Positions 21,786 to 34,797 are shown, counted from the first letter of the stretch. The stretch is 64,000 nucleotides of DNA from Pararge aegeria (GCF_905163445.1 NC_053189.1:10558001-10622000); one strand, 5' to 3'. The notes: a model not told the origin generated them from the sequence alone. Made by a program: numbers and translations.

Positions 21786-24700
21786 TTGAACTCTTGCAGT
21801 ATGCGTAGTCTTATTGCTTTTGCCATGATAAACCTTAAATAAAAACAAACATACCTTGGTATCTAGCTGGATATTACATAAGGCGAAAAAGTTTCGACTA
21901 CTAGATATAAAGTTTAAAAACATAAGAGCGCTTATAGTTAATCTTGCAAGTAAAATAATTGAAACTTGTTAATCAGGAATACTTAATACATATATTATTT
22001 TTTAAATAGGATATTCAAGGTCTTTTTAATCGTTATTTATATTTTGATTACTCATTAACTTAAATTGCTTTAGTAGGGTATTATCGCTGGGTATTATATT
22101 TAATGAGGAATAGGCGTTTAATCTATGATGCTATTGATTTATGACACAATTATATAGTTACATTGTAGGTGTTCATATCGTAAAATACTCTACCTTCCGT
22201 TATTTTATAGTAAAATGTGATGCATTTGGCCATTGTACTAAAGAAGTAGGCCCAAATCAGGTCAATAGAATTTCTCCATAGGTAATAAAAACAACAGGTG
22301 CAATGAAACGCAACAAAGACGCTAATAACCAATTAAAAAGTAAAGAGCGACTAAACTGTCATCACAACTCGTGAGATAAGCGCCCGGATCTGTCTCTCGC
22401 TCTTAATTACCTACAAAACGCCTTATTATCACGCAGCTTTGTTAGTCCCCAGCCTTTTAAGTACTAAACAATAACATAAAGTTACGCTAGTAGGCGCAAA
22501 ACTGCAAACATTGTTCTCGACCTGAATGCCATACACACGATGGCGTACCTAGATGCCTACATCCAAAATATATACACAAACATACAAAAATATAGTTCTA
22601 CCAAATAGTTAATTTGAGTTACAAGGACATAAAAAGGGTTTATGACCGAGTTACAGACTCTGTTTTTCACTTCGATTGAGAGGAATTTTGTTGGAAGTCC
22701 AAGGTTCGTTTTTAAAATTTAATATTTAAATGAACGGTAAAAACAGTGCCTAGTTTGGTTAGAAAACTTTTTTTTAAGTTTTCGTTTTTATTACGATTGC
22801 AAATAAATAAAACATTGTAAATAAAATAAAGTATTTCGAATAAAGAAAAAAAAATCTCGTAACACAAAATAATACATACAATAGATTTAAATCAAAAACT
22901 ACATGCCTATTAGTTTCGTGTTTTCTGAAAATTGCTCATATTCTCCTGAGCACAGACTTCATATTTGATCAACAATAATAGAACCCAGAACCAGAATGTC
23001 AATTATAACGATATAGTTTTAAGCACAAGTGCATAAAATTGAGTTTTAGTCCACCTAGACACAGCCAAAAGTACGAATTTAAGAGCATGAGAAGTGATAG
23101 TAATATAAATAACCCGTGTTCCTAAAGCATTTTCAATTCGTCCACTGCAAACACATTTGGTCTTCGTCAGAAAAGTATCCAAGATCATTCCTATGAACGC
23201 CTATAATATATACTTTTTTTTCGCACAAATAGAAACAGATTTTTTTTTAGTTAAGGTTTTGGCACCGTGCTAATAACTTATTATTTTGAATTTAAACCAA
23301 CGCTTAAACATTTTGACAATTCGAAATAACAGTTAAATAATTTACACTAACTTTATAACATCGAGAATCGCAAAAAAAATTATCTTTAGGAATGTTAAAA
23401 AGTTATCGATTAAAATTTAATTCCGAAAAAAAATAACATGTCTTGTCATTAAGTTATTTACGGGCCTGGTTAGGCTGCCAATAATTCCACTTCACCTGTA
23501 TGTAGGTGAAATATTCTTGTAATTTTACTCGTTAAAAACCAATTTAGTATTATCTTCGTATCCATAAATATAGGTTAACACAAAGGCTTATGAATAAATT
23601 AATATCAAATTTATGTAAATAACACCTGATGTAGTTACTTGGTGGTAAATACCGTAGCTGTTTCAGTCCGCGTGCAAAACTAAGCGAGAATACTGTCGCG
23701 TTTCCATGTTTCCGCGCGCGGATATCGAATGGCGATAGCTTGCCCAAATCCGTGCCTGCGAGTACACTTCGCGAGGAGGAATTAATTAAACGTAATCCGC
23801 AAGGCGCCATTACCGCACCGTCCACGTAGACCAACGAACGGGACCTTATCGTCTCTTTTAAAATTTATAGTATAACGGCTAATAATAGAACGGCTAAGAA
23901 TAGGTACACTAACTTAGCTCCTTCATCGCGTCACGAATGCCGGGATGGTAAATTACACGACATGTTTCGGGTTATTGCTGACATCACATCAGTACACTAA
24001 TTGAAGAGGCTAAGGCATATCTTTCCGACAAGTCTAGTCAACTCTAACGAGCTCATATACATCCTTCCGACCTAGCGCACATGCGAATGCATTGACCCTT
24101 CAGTTTATTAGAGGAATTAAACATTCGTATAAGGCTCTTCGTAGTTCATACGGAACAATAGGCAATTAAATAAAAAGCAAGAAACTATCGCGTTCACTAT
24201 TGCATTTCATTTGTTTGCTTCTTAATTATCATTCACGACATGCATGCATGTTTGTTTAATAAAGATGTAGAGGATCGCAGCGTAGTCGGACCGTGTTCGA
24301 ACCGGTAGCGAACATGGCCCGCGAGCAATCATCATATTATGATCAAAGAACACCAACGCTGAACCGACTATGGGCATGTTGCATGTACCAATCGGCGAAG
24401 CGGTTGGCTAACGTAGCAATAACAGGAGATAAAGAAAAAAAAATTCAGTATAAAATTTCCTATAGAGCGAGTAAGTAGCATTGTTTAACGGTAAAAAACG
24501 GTACTTATCATAGGCATATATAAATATATAACAATAGGGTTTTTTTTTTAATAACAATATCCCTGTTGAATGTTTGATTGAAAAACTCTGTATTTATTTC
24601 GTTCAATCATAATTTCTGCGACAAAACAGTTTTTTATGCACTTCTACAATCTTATGATCTAACACATTCGACATTATTTTGTTTTATTAAAACATAATAG

Positions 24701-25765
24701 CAGTGATGGCTAAGTCTTTAACCTAAGCTTTGGTTCACATAGATAGTAAATAAGTAATGCATTCCAAACAAAATTAAAGAACTTGGCTCGCACATTACCA
24801 AGCATTTTAAATTTAACTCTGCACAAAAAAGTAGTAGTAAGATCAAGTTCTATAGCTAAGAGTGAAACAAATAACCATAGAGTTTATTATAACGTAAGCT
24901 TTCTTTTAATTCAGGGCTTTTTATTGCAGAGCTAGGTATACTCTCGGGGTGTGCGTTGAATAAAAATGACCTTGCGGAGAGCGTAAAAAGGCTTAACGTC
25001 ATGTTTTAACTCAACGCTCTTTTAATGCCCATGCTTTATTTATTTCTGGCGACCTATTTGTTTCATTGAAATGCTTTTTATAAGGATGCTTTTTTTCGTA
25101 TTTTATTTCGATTAAAAATTTGTAATCGATTTTTCAAGCATCTCATTGAGCTGAAATATAGCATTCTTATAGTTTCACTGTAAGTTTAAAAAAGGAGTTT
25201 GTGTGATGGTGGTATTGAGAATTAGACGATCTCAGAAATAGTTAACGTGGATCCACCGAGTTTGGGATTAATTAGTAGTTTGTTCACAGTTGGTGATGAG
25301 AGTCTGAATCTCTTTCACTAAGGAATTTTTGCAACCAATTTAATTAAAACGGCTTTTAGCCACTTTCCCATGAAATAGCAGTAACAGGAGTGTTTCTTAT
25401 GCATAAGAACCTTGATTTTTTTCTTGAATCAAAAGTAGCCCATTTCAATCTCCATAAACTATATTTCTAAGTGAGGAAAATCACGTCAATTATTTACTCC
25501 GTTCTTGCGTGAAAGGATGACAAACAAACAAACTAACTTTTGCATTTATAATATCAGTATAGCAATTATAAATGTAGCAATTTAATAATTGATATGGATT
25601 AGCTTTCCCCGGGGTGGGTATCAGGCATTCGCTACACTTATCTTTGTGCTATGAATTTGAATACCTGAGTGGCTGCTAGAATATATAAATAATGTACGTG
25701 CTCCCAGCGAAATAACTTATTCCTTATAAATCAGTTGATTTGAATTGCACTCTCTCATTAGCGAT
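21786..25765. other. Unassigned sequence
   Basis: No recognised repeat over almost 4 kb except a Helitron-like 5' end near 25500-25562. A CpG-rich patch at 23640-23840 has an open minus frame (MVYVDGAVMAPCGLRLINSS) that I cannot match. The 5' Atg16 exons were sought here and not found. Confidence 0.4.
24256..24480 (+). CDS. Possible small ORF or exon, unrecognised
   Basis: A plus-strand frame is open from about 24272 (SQRSRTVFEPVA) through an ATG at 24314 in good context (gcgaacatgg). It continues MAREQSSYYDQRTPTLNRLW then ACCMYQSAKRLANVAITGDK to a stop at 24476-24478. Local GC is higher than the flanks. I know no homologue. The stretch ccaatcggcgaagcggttgg could instead be a decayed Helitron 3' hairpin, which would make the ORF accidental. 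No splice site or promoter evidence. Confidence 0.2.
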
Positions 25766-26440
25766 TCCAGCTGTGGCGCGTTGCGCAGAACTACACAACT
25801 TATTACTTTAGCTGGACAATTAAATGCATTCGCAAAATATCTTATACCATTGTATTGGAGTTATGCATAAATATGTTTGCGCTTAGTCTTAGGCAGAGCT
25901 TAATAAGTATTTTTTTTATATTCGGGTGTTCGAGTCAATGAATGGTGCAACGTGGATCCAAGTGAGTAATTGGAAGGGTTACCATATGAAGGATATGACT
26001 TTTACCGTTCCTCTGTGCCTCTTATATTAAAGTTATTCCGCCGGTTTAAATTATATATTTATGTAATTCCAGCTGTAGTGCGTTGGCCGGAACTTTAGCT
26101 GGACAATTAAATGCAAACGCAAAATATTTTAAACCATTTAATCCAATTAATTCATTAAATCCAAGTAAATAACTGGATGGGTTACATTGACTTGCAAATG
26201 TGAATTTTACCTTTCCTGCATGCCTCAAAGAGCAAGTTAAGCCAACGATTTAAAAGATACAGGTGTATAATTCTAGCTGTGGTGCGTTGCGCAGAACAAC
26301 ACTTCTTATTACTTTAGCTGAACAAATAAAAACATTCGCAGAATATCCTACACCATTGTATCGGAGTTATGCATAGATGTGTTTGCGCTGAGTCCTGGCT
26401 TAAGTAGAACTTAAAACGTATTTTTTATATTTGCTAAAGC
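25766..26440 (+). repeat. Three diverged tandem copies
   Basis: Units begin near 25766, 26069 and 26272 with ttccagctgtggcgcgttgc, ttccagctgtagtgcgttgg and ttctagctgtggtgcgttgc. Units 1 and 3 also share catt.tatcggagttatgcat-type and gtttgcgct.agtc blocks. Units 1-2 and 2-3 share a linker (aactggatgggttac / aattggaagggttac). Irregular period of 200 to 300 bp. Confidence 0.78.
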
Positions 26441-26451
26441 CCACAAATCCG

Positions 26452-26542
26452 CATTTGAGCAACGTGGTTGGCCTATGCTTATGAGAAGGCAGTCCGCGCC
26501 CAGCAGTGGAACGTTAAAAGGCTGCGGATCATGATGAATTAT
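26452..26542 (+). mobile_element. RTE-like LINE 3' end fragment
   Basis: ccgcatttgagcaacgtggt, gcgcccagcagtggaacgtt and ggctgcggatcatgatgaat, in plus orientation ending in an ATGATG tail. Confidence 0.6.
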
Positions 26543-27099
26543 TAAGTACAGTAGGTTATACAACATAGCTTATAAAAAAAGCTGGTGCCGATTAATCCGA
26601 AGGACAAACAAAACAAAAAGTGTTTGTCAAAATCGCTCTGTTGAAGATTATGTTCTTCACAATTACTACTGTTGGAAGCTAGTTACGCGAAAGTCACGTT
26701 ATCACATAGTCCCCAGCTGTAGAACTGGTCACGTACCTTCATTCGGTACTCTGTACTTCCTCGTCGATCTTATCGCGGAGAGTAAACTACGTTAGATGAC
26801 CATTAAATCATATGTGTCCGCTATATGGGACTGACGTGGTGATTTAATCACTTGCAGTGGAGATACAGCGAACTCTATACATGCATGCGATATTAGTACT
26901 GTACGTCGGCCATTAAACTATGCCCAACCGATGTACGGGTATATTTGCAATTACAGCTTTATGTGTGAAATTTGATGAGTTGTAAATAAGGAAAGGTATT
27001 TTCTTGTCAGTATAAATTATAATACTAAACGCTTAATTACCCGTTAGGGGTGGTAAGTCGCAGGTTGTGTTTGTTTAAAATAATTAAGTATATCTTCTT

Positions 27100-27190
27100 C
27101 TTATATTAATTAATGTACTCAGCGTATTAGTGACCCACTGCTGAGTGTGGGATTTAGAGGATTGATCCTCCATGCTTATCTCTAATGCTA
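27100..27190 (-). mobile_element. RTE-like LINE 3' fragment
   Basis: agtgacccactgctgagtgt with ggatttagaggattgatcct matches the common 'cactgctgagcaaaggcct' 3' block in minus orientation. A second piece is at 34798-34862. Confidence 0.5.
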
Positions 27191-28718
27191 ATACGAATTG
27201 TGGAGCTTTAACTAAAATTATTATTCTGATATTTTCCCGTACGAAATTTCTTTCGCTATTGTACACAATACACCCTGACCCAACGCGTCGCAGCGCCCGC
27301 CTGCTATATTACAGCCCCTTACGCTAGTAGTGTGGCGTTAAGTAACCTTTATATAATAAGGAAGGTATGAAAGTTATCAAACTTTTAAAAGATTTTAATA
27401 ACTGGACCGGTTTTTTCTGGGTTGGAAGAACACTGAAATTACAATTTATTTAAATCTTGAAACAGGTATACTTATATATACCTGTTTAAAGATTATATAA
27501 GAGGAATACTCTTAGTTGTCAAATTTTAATCGACATAACTTAAAAAATTAAAAAGTTCCACCCCATATTATAACTATTCCGAAAATTCTACCCCTTATTT
27601 TAAAAAGTTATATAGTCAAGTATTGGGCTATATATATATAAAAAAAATTGCAAGGCACATGGCTAAAATAATATACATCCAACCTCATGCGTTTCAAAGT
27701 GCTCTAACACCTATCACATAAAGTACTGAACGATTCTTTTTTTATTTTTTTATTAATAGTTCGAGTGCCTCACTTTCAAATAATTATACAAAATTTTTAA
27801 AGTCATCTATCGGGGTGAGTCAGCTTCTAAATAATAAGTGGAGATAATAATATATCAAATGCAATAGCTTTCTAACGATAATCGCAAATCAATTGCCGCT
27901 CCAGTTCAATGCTGTATTTGTTTCGTTTATTATCCGTCTGATAATAACGATTGTTTTCTAAATGTTTACATAGTTAATGGCTAACTCCGGGCGTTTTCCA
28001 GCGCGCTTATCCCAAAGCTATGATACTATAACGCAGTGAACTGGTGCAATAAAGCGAACGATAAGTATTAGCTATGGGATTATAACTAACAGGAAGTCAA
28101 TGATCTTGACTAATGTATTTATGATATCGAATAATAATAATAATGAATAAAGATTAAATGGAATGATAGACACAAATTTGTTAGAAAATAATATTACGCT
28201 ATTAACTTTAAGTAGGCACTGGTCATACAAGTTAGATGTCAAACATCCGTAGATAATTAATTATTCTAACTTATAAAGTGGAATACGCGAACTAATTATT
28301 TCTGATATGTATCTTGATTTTTATCAGATCACCGTTAGCGTATTGATAAAAAAAGTACAAATATTCCATACATTGAATAACTAACATAAAGCTTAATTTG
28401 CAATGATCCGCGAATAGATAAATCTGTACAGTGTAATCATATTCTTTTTTTGAAGTAAGTAAATAAATTACCTCGCAATCTTATTAAAGTAACTGAATCG
28501 CAGCCCGTTAATCCTTTTTATTGTGTTTTTCCATTAGCCATCTGTAGTTTTCGTCGTCTTGATAGCAAATCGAATAAAAATGTACAAGGTATTCTCAAAA
28601 ATACCCAAATAAATATCGGCGTGCCAATTGTATTTAAAGACTGCCCTCGATTTTTGAAGGTCCTATAATTGGTAGATCTTGACTTATTGGTAGCAGCGCT
28701 TCGCATCTTCGTTTCTGA
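27191..28718. other. Unassigned sequence
   Basis: AT-rich, with no convincing coding signal. Includes atatata tracts near 27630. Confidence 0.45.
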
Positions 28719-28904
28719 TACCGCACCGCTAGGATCTGGAATGCCCTTCCAGCTTCCATTTTCCCCAGTGCCTACAATATGAGTACCTTCAAATCAAGAG
28801 TGAATAGGCATCTTCTAGGCAAGTGCGCTCTACATAAGGCTGCGTCATCGCTTACCACCAGGTATGATTGCAGTCAAGCGCTCTTCTATAAAAATAATAA
28901 ATAA
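28719..28904 (+). pseudogene. LINE reverse-transcriptase C-terminal fragment
   Basis: A plus-strand frame of 61 codons reads YRTARIWNALPASIFPSAYN then MSTFKSRVNRHLLGKCA and ends at a stop in an A-rich tail (28902-28904). RLWN.LP...F...YN...FK..V...L is a common C-terminal signature of Jockey/CR1-group RTs. The codon just upstream (28716-28718) is a stop in the same frame, so the copy is truncated and dead. Confidence 0.75.
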
Positions 28905-29744
28905 AAAAAATGTTGGTGACAATAGTACTAACAAGGAAATCTAAATCAGTTGATAACTTCAAAACTTCTGATATAGCAAAGATAAGAAAATACAACCAAA
29001 TTAAAAACTAGTCGGGCAAAAATAAGCTCACTAAGCACGTTCCGCTCCGAAACCAGATATAGATCATCCTGAGATGTTGACTTTTGCTAAAAATTTAAAC
29101 TAAAATTCGGGCTTTTTATTTTTTATTTAACAAATTTAACACAGTAGCTGAGTGTGTAATTTTAATGTAATACGTTGATTATCAAAGCTATCCGGTAAAA
29201 CGTTACTACCAGGTTAGTACGAAGCACATAAAGATGAATATGAAAATATCAGTCTTTGTAGGAATTAAAGTTTTGATAACAACTTGTCATTTTATCAGTG
29301 TAGAAAAGGTTTTAAATACATAAATTAATTAATTCAGCGGTACTAGAACAATCTACTACTTCATATTTAGGTATTCTAGACGATTCAAATATAGGAACTC
29401 GATATTAAAATAGTCCAGAGTTTTTTTTTTTTTAATTCACAAGCATAACAAAATATTTCAACATTTTGCATAATGGCCTGGAAATTGGCCAATTAAGCAG
29501 GTTTTTAATTTGCATAATTTGACGAGGGATCTGCATGATCTTAGGCGATAAAGACAGACATTGAGGTGGCTGAGCAGCGTGTGAATACTCTCATTTTATT
29601 ATTATATTTATATTATCTCGACATCAATTGAGAGGATAAACTATTCTTAGATAAAGTATTATAACAAAGGCAAGTAGTATAAATTTTCCCAAGTATCTTC
29701 TCGATATTTATTATTACAGTAGAGCTTTTTGTAATTATCTATAA

Positions 29745-29815
29745 GGCTGACTTGACGTTTCAAAAGTGCTTATAAACTAGGCCTAATTGAAATAATGGAA
29801 CTTTGAATCTGAAAT
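29745..29815 (+). mobile_element. LINE-A 3' terminal fragment
   Basis: Short piece containing gacttgacgtttcaaaagtg, a degraded aggcctaattgaaataatgg and an AT-rich tail matching the last 70 bases of LINE-A. Confidence 0.65.
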
Positions 29816-29859
29816 TTGAATATTATTCACAAAAAATCATCAATCAGTCATCTTAATTC

Positions 29860-29932
29860 CCCTAACACAAGATACTCTTATTTTGGGGCTAGAAGGCGAT
29901 GTGTGTTGTGTCCTAGCATATTTATTTTTCAG
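29860..29932 (+). mobile_element. Metulj-like SINE 3' fragment
   Basis: acacaagatactcttatttt and ggggctagaaggcgatgtgt with a short tttattttt end match the last 75 bases of the family. Confidence 0.6.
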
Positions 29933-30504
29933 GCGATGCGTCCACATGGTCCGTTAATTATCAATATAAAAAAGTTATCCATTACACTTATTGCATAAAA
30001 TACAGTTGATATAAACTTAAATTATTAAGACTTATTTTTTCAGAAAAAAATTAGCATATAACTTCTACTAGCCGTCCCTTAGTAGAGATTATGCAAATCT
30101 TCAGAATTTAAAACTCCGTAATGTTTGCAAAAGTTAAATAAGATCGTTTTTTTTTTAAAATTTAAATACAACCGCGTGGATTTTCTGTTTTCGCGGGAAA
30201 AATAAATTTTTAACAAAGCTAGGTTGTTGAACAACTTTTGTTCCAAAACTTTGCAAATCATTTCAATTTTGAGAAATGATACAAGTTTAAAAATAAATAG
30301 TAATTTAGCTGTTTTTACTATTATCTATTCATCTCTGTTCTAAATTTCATTACAATCAGTTGAGCTGTTGACAGAGTAATAAACATCCACAACTTAGTGA
30401 ACTTCCGAATTTATAAGATTAACGTGCTTTCAATGGATTTAAGCTGTCAGAATTTTAGTGTCATATATATTTGTATATGTTATTCATTTATAAAAAATGT
30501 TATC

Positions 30505-30958
30505 CCTACTAATATTATAAATGTGAATGTAAGTTTGTTTGTTACGCTTTCACGCAAATACTACTAAACCGATCATCATTAAACTTTGTTCACATATTTC
30601 TGAAGGTATTAGAATTAATATAGGATGCTTTTTATCTCGAAATTAAGCTCAGTTCTTTTGGGCTAGAAGGTGTTTGACGATTTTACACCATAACGCCGTC
30701 AAATGATAACCGATTTAAATAATTACTTTTGTACTTTAACGCTTATAATGTCTGTTTAATTTTGACCAAATTTCGTGTAGATCTAATGAATTTGATTGAA
30801 GATGGAGGACACAACTCCTCAGCGGACAGCAGCCAACCCGTCATTTTAGGCTTAGCTATCCTAAATTCATAAAGTGCGTAGAATTACACCTAAATCGAAT
30901 TCCACATGTCTTTCGAAAAACAAAAATAAACGCAGACGAAGTCGCGGGCAGCAGCTAG
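30505..30958 (+). mobile_element. Helitron-like element (Lep1-type), complete-looking
   Basis: Starts tccctactaatattataaat, then gtttgttacgctttcacgca, aaccgatcatcattaaactt, ggacacaactcctcagcgga, and ends gacgaagtcgcgggcagc plus agctag. Same family as the 20971 copy in the opposite orientation. Confidence 0.72.
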
Positions 30959-31286
30959 TAAATATATAAAAATAGGCGACAAATTGCTTTACGACAAATA
31001 AAAGTTTCATGATTAATAAAACTCCGTTATTCCCATTTACGTTTGAAGAAAGTGTTTTATATTTATACCGCCCGATTATTCGAAAGATGCTTATCACTAA
31101 GAAAATTCCATATCCACGAGTTAACCTACAAAATAATCGTAATATAGAACCGTCTCGCGAGCTCTAGACTGGTGGTGTTTAATTAAACAACTTTACGACT
31201 TTATAATTATTTTCAATTTATTCACGTTATCTTTTTTAATCTCGTTAGCTCAGACATTTTACGAACAAGTAGATACTAAAATTGTT

Positions 31287-31374
31287 TGCATAGAGCGGCG
31301 GTCCGAGGCCTGTGGCAGAACATGCCTTCGATGTCGAGCTTTTGGTTATACTGGGGTCACTGGCGTTCAAGAAA
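31287..31374. other. Possible coding exon of unknown gene
   Basis: A GC-richer island in AT-rich DNA. On the plus strand a gtttgcatag acceptor-like site precedes an open frame SGGPRPVAEHAFDVELLVIL then GSLAFKK, ending at a gtacaact donor-like site. The minus strand is also open in one frame (QYNQKLDIEGMFCHRPRTAA). I cannot choose between strands and recognise neither peptide. Confidence 0.2.
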
Positions 31375-31621
31375 GGTACAACTCTCATTCATTAGACAAT
31401 ATATTCCATTCATTCACTATTATAGTTTCAGCAGGAATAAGCAAAAGGATAAATTCAAAGCTCACTTTATAAGACTTTACAACTACTATGGCGAGTACAT
31501 ACTTATTTATGGAAGAAAGACGGGAGAAAGCAATTTATTTCTTGCTATCATTCACCCGAGACTTTGCCTAATGCATTACAAGCAATACATGCTTCAGTCT
31601 AAAATCTTTATCCTTAATAAT

Positions 31622-31780
31622 ATAATACATGCGAATGTGTTTGTATGTTTGCTTGTTTGTTTGTTTGTTTGTTTGTTTGTTCTTTTTTCACGCCCTAAGT
31701 AAGCAACCAATCAAGTTGATTTTTAGCATGGAGTTAGCTGAGGGGACTGAGAGTAGTACTCTAGAAGGCGGGCCTACTGT
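31622..31780 (+). mobile_element. Helitron-like 5' part with (GTTT)n expansion
   Basis: atacatgcgaatgtgtttgt leads into about nine tandem tttg units (31645-31680), then ttcacgccctaagtaagcaa and caatcaagttgatttttagc, the same blocks seen reversed at 36060-36170. Confidence 0.55.
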
Positions 31781-31784
31781 AATG

Positions 31785-31825
31785 CAGCTTTTTAGTCATA
31801 TATAAAATATATGACTAAAAAGCTG
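31785..31825. repeat. Perfect 19-bp inverted repeat, 3-nt loop
   Basis: cagctttttagtcatatat at 31785-31803 and its exact reverse complement at 31807-31825, loop aaa. Just downstream of a Helitron-like fragment. Confidence 0.95.
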
Positions 31826-32766
31826 TCACATATATGCCACAACCAAAACTCATTGCCTTGTTTTGAAGTTCGAAGAAGACAATGTGTGTGTGGCCCATAT
31901 TATTAGGCAAGGTAATGGCGAGAAAATGAATTATTAACATTCAAATATGGATACAACGATCCACGGTTTTAATGCATTAACGGAGGAATTTCGAAAGATT
32001 TGTCGATAGCGTTGTTAGAAATGTTGGGTTACTTAGTAGATATGCACTTACTTTGATAAATTATTGTGTCAAGATATCTATGCCTACGCAAGAATAAAGA
32101 GCGCAACATATTTTTCATAGGAATGTTAGCCAAAACAATGCCACAAATACCGTGTTATAATAAATCAAAAAGATTTTATTAATTGGTTATACAATTTCTC
32201 ATTTTATTTTATAGTGGCCGATGTCCATAGAAAGTCCCCGGCTTTCCAAGCCCTGAGGTCACTTGACGTCGCGTCGTTTAAATTTACTCTATTGGCATGT
32301 CAATTGCCTTTACTTTATTGTGCTGGCTGGTTAACCTCAATAATGGTTATTTGTTGATATTATTATATTTCTAAATAACAGGACCGCGGACAGTGTAAGG
32401 GTGGAAACATATTTATAACATGCACTCGATGCTATAAGCTTGATGCTTGAATCTCACTATTACGTGCAAACATCTAATTCGAGCTTTTACCTTTAGCAAG
32501 TAAGACTTGCACGCTTATAATCACACACACAAAGGGGCGTATTGATAATATATACTCGTTTGTAATTTGTACATTAGTCAGTTTAACATTTTTGTATTTA
32601 TGTATATCTATCAACACTCTGGCACTATCCCGTTCTCTTGTTGTAAGTCCTATCTACAAAGGTTGCCTGTAATAGATTGCTTGCAGCAATAAGGCCGCCT
32701 TTGCATATGAACATTGTATACTGTATACTCTTTAGAGTGCAATAAAGTGTTTCTTCTTTTCTTCTT

Positions 32767-33045
32767 GTATTTGTAAATCATCATCATCATCAACAGCCTA
32801 TTACAGTCCACTGCTGGACAAAAAGCCTCTTCCAACAGGAGGATTTGCCCATAATCACCAAGCTGGGCAGGCGGGTTGGTGATCGCAGTAGATGGTATTA
32901 GTAGTACAGAGGACGCTGGTGCCCGCTCTCCGTTATATTCCCTTAGTCGCCTCGTACGACACCCGCGGGAAGAAGAGGGGTGGTGACAACTGTATTCTGA
33001 TCTGCCGTCACCACCCGGCTAAACTATTTACGGCTACGTATTTGT
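32767..33045 (-). mobile_element. RTE-like LINE 3' end
   Basis: catcatcatcatcaacagcc tail, then agtccactgctggacaaaaa, gcgggttggtgatcgcagta, cctcgtacgacacccgcggg and ctgccgtcaccacccggcta. Typical lepidopteran RTE-like 3' region. Confidence 0.66.
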
Positions 33046-33157
33046 AAATAGAATGTGAATATTTAAAAATATGCATGACAAATTCTATGTTCCCTCACTT
33101 CAATAAAAGACTTCTTTAAAAAAAAAAACAAAGTTAAAGTAAGTAATTTTAGTAGTA

Positions 33158-33372
33158 GTTAGAGCTTTTTGTGACAGCTCGTCCAGGAATGTATCACCTT
33201 GGTGGCTTATTTCTACCACAAAGCAGCATTGATGCAATGCTGTGTTCCGGTCTTAAAGTCGTGGTCGCCGTTATAATTACAGGCACACGCAGTTTTACAC
33301 CTACGCCTTAGGTTGATTGACACAAGGCGGCACGTTGCAGGACGTGTTCTTTGCATGCCCTGCAAAGTGTTG
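33158..33372 (+). repeat. Family D repeat, best copy
   Basis: tagagctttttgtgacagct, aaagcagcattgatgcaatg, ctgtgttccggtcttaaagt, acctacgccttaggttgatt and cacgttgcaggacgtgttct. This is the longest clean member here. No ORF and no clear pol III box, so the class is open. Confidence 0.7.
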
Positions 33373-33413
33373 CTCAAAGCGTTTATAAACCATCGCTTTT
33401 TTTATAAGCTTAA

Positions 33414-33532
33414 ACTAGCTGTCCCAGCGAACTTAGTACCGCGGATAGAAAAATCAAATATCATAAAAATTGGTGCACCCGTTCTTGAGTTATAAATGGT
33501 GTAACTAACACAACTTTATTTTATATATATAG
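33414..33532 (-). mobile_element. Helitron-like fragment
   Basis: actagctgtcccagcgaact is the reversed CTAG end and gtgcacccgttcttgagtta is a recurrent internal block. The copy stops at atatatagaagataag. Confidence 0.5.
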
Positions 33533-34797
33533 AAGATAAGCGATGGTTTTCCACGTACCATCAGATTGGTCATCTTCTTGATCCGTCAATTATTACTATA
33601 TTAAATACCAATGTTGCGTCTGTAATAAGTGTGCCTAGGTTATAGTTGTCATTTCAGCTATCTTCATACTGCCGACAATCGTAATTACAAATGCTGCGTT
33701 GTTAAACTCTGGCGAAAATGAACTGATTCTTCGTGAATGGAATGCAGATAGCGTCTGTCAGGGAGACGTTCATATCCGCATCTGTTAAAGGCTTCCCCTG
33801 GGAACATTTTTATGTATACAAATTATTTAGTTTGCATACATACCAGTAATAGTAGAACATCCAGGGTCTTGCGACCTTCGCTTAAGGCAGCTTATTATTT
33901 GTTATATATTCGTCGCTCTTTTTTAAGAATTATAAACCTTATTTTAGGGACGTCCAGAGATGGCATAATTCAATATTTTTACTGAATAAATACTTGTTGT
34001 ACTAACGAAGTTAATTCTCTGACGAATTCATTATACATTAACATTAGAAACAATAGCCAATCCAAAAGATTTATGGCTTTAGTTTAAAATAAAGGAAACC
34101 GGTAACAATATCTTCATAGAAGTTCTAAGATGACAACTTTTATCAAAGATAAAGTATAACTGCAGTATGTTAACTGAAACATGTATTTCATAATATAAAG
34201 TTGATCAAATGTAAACTTAGTCCTGACTTAAATATAACTTTAAGCACGTTAAGTCTGAGCTTCTTAACATACACTAATTCCCAGTTCAAAGTTTTAAGGT
34301 TAAAACAATATTCAATGGTCTAAAAACACTAATGGCTGTAAAACACTTTCTGTATCGTCTACGTAGCGAGCTGTCTAAGCTAATGAAGATTCAATAGACA
34401 ATGATGTAGAAAACAATGGGAAGTGGCGCTAAAAACTAACCTATCTGGCTTATTACGGTCATTCTCACATATAATTTGTTGATTAATCGCGTGATCGCCT
34501 CGCTTTAGATGTTCAATCATCTTTAATTTATGTTAGCAGGCTGAGCTCATTTTACTTTTTTATCAACCTTAGTTTAAGATTAATGCCATTTAAATATATG
34601 AAGTGTTAGTTAGTAATTTTCGTAATTTGTATAGCTAACGCAATCGACTAACGGACAGAGAAATATAAGACATACTAAACTGAATCGAAACGGTCAAAGA
34701 CATCTTGCGTGTTAAAATAAAACTCAACACACTATTAAATAAAGAGAGGACTCTAGATTATTTCTAGATTCAGATTGATTAGGCCATATTTAATTAT
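33533..34797. other. Unassigned sequence
   Basis: No recognised repeat or exon. Confidence 0.45.

Noticed and set aside
31286..31702. 138-residue plus-strand ORF as one protein
   Set aside because: It runs through AT-rich sequence and a (tttg)n microsatellite at its end. Only the first 90 bases look exon-like, and in a different frame.
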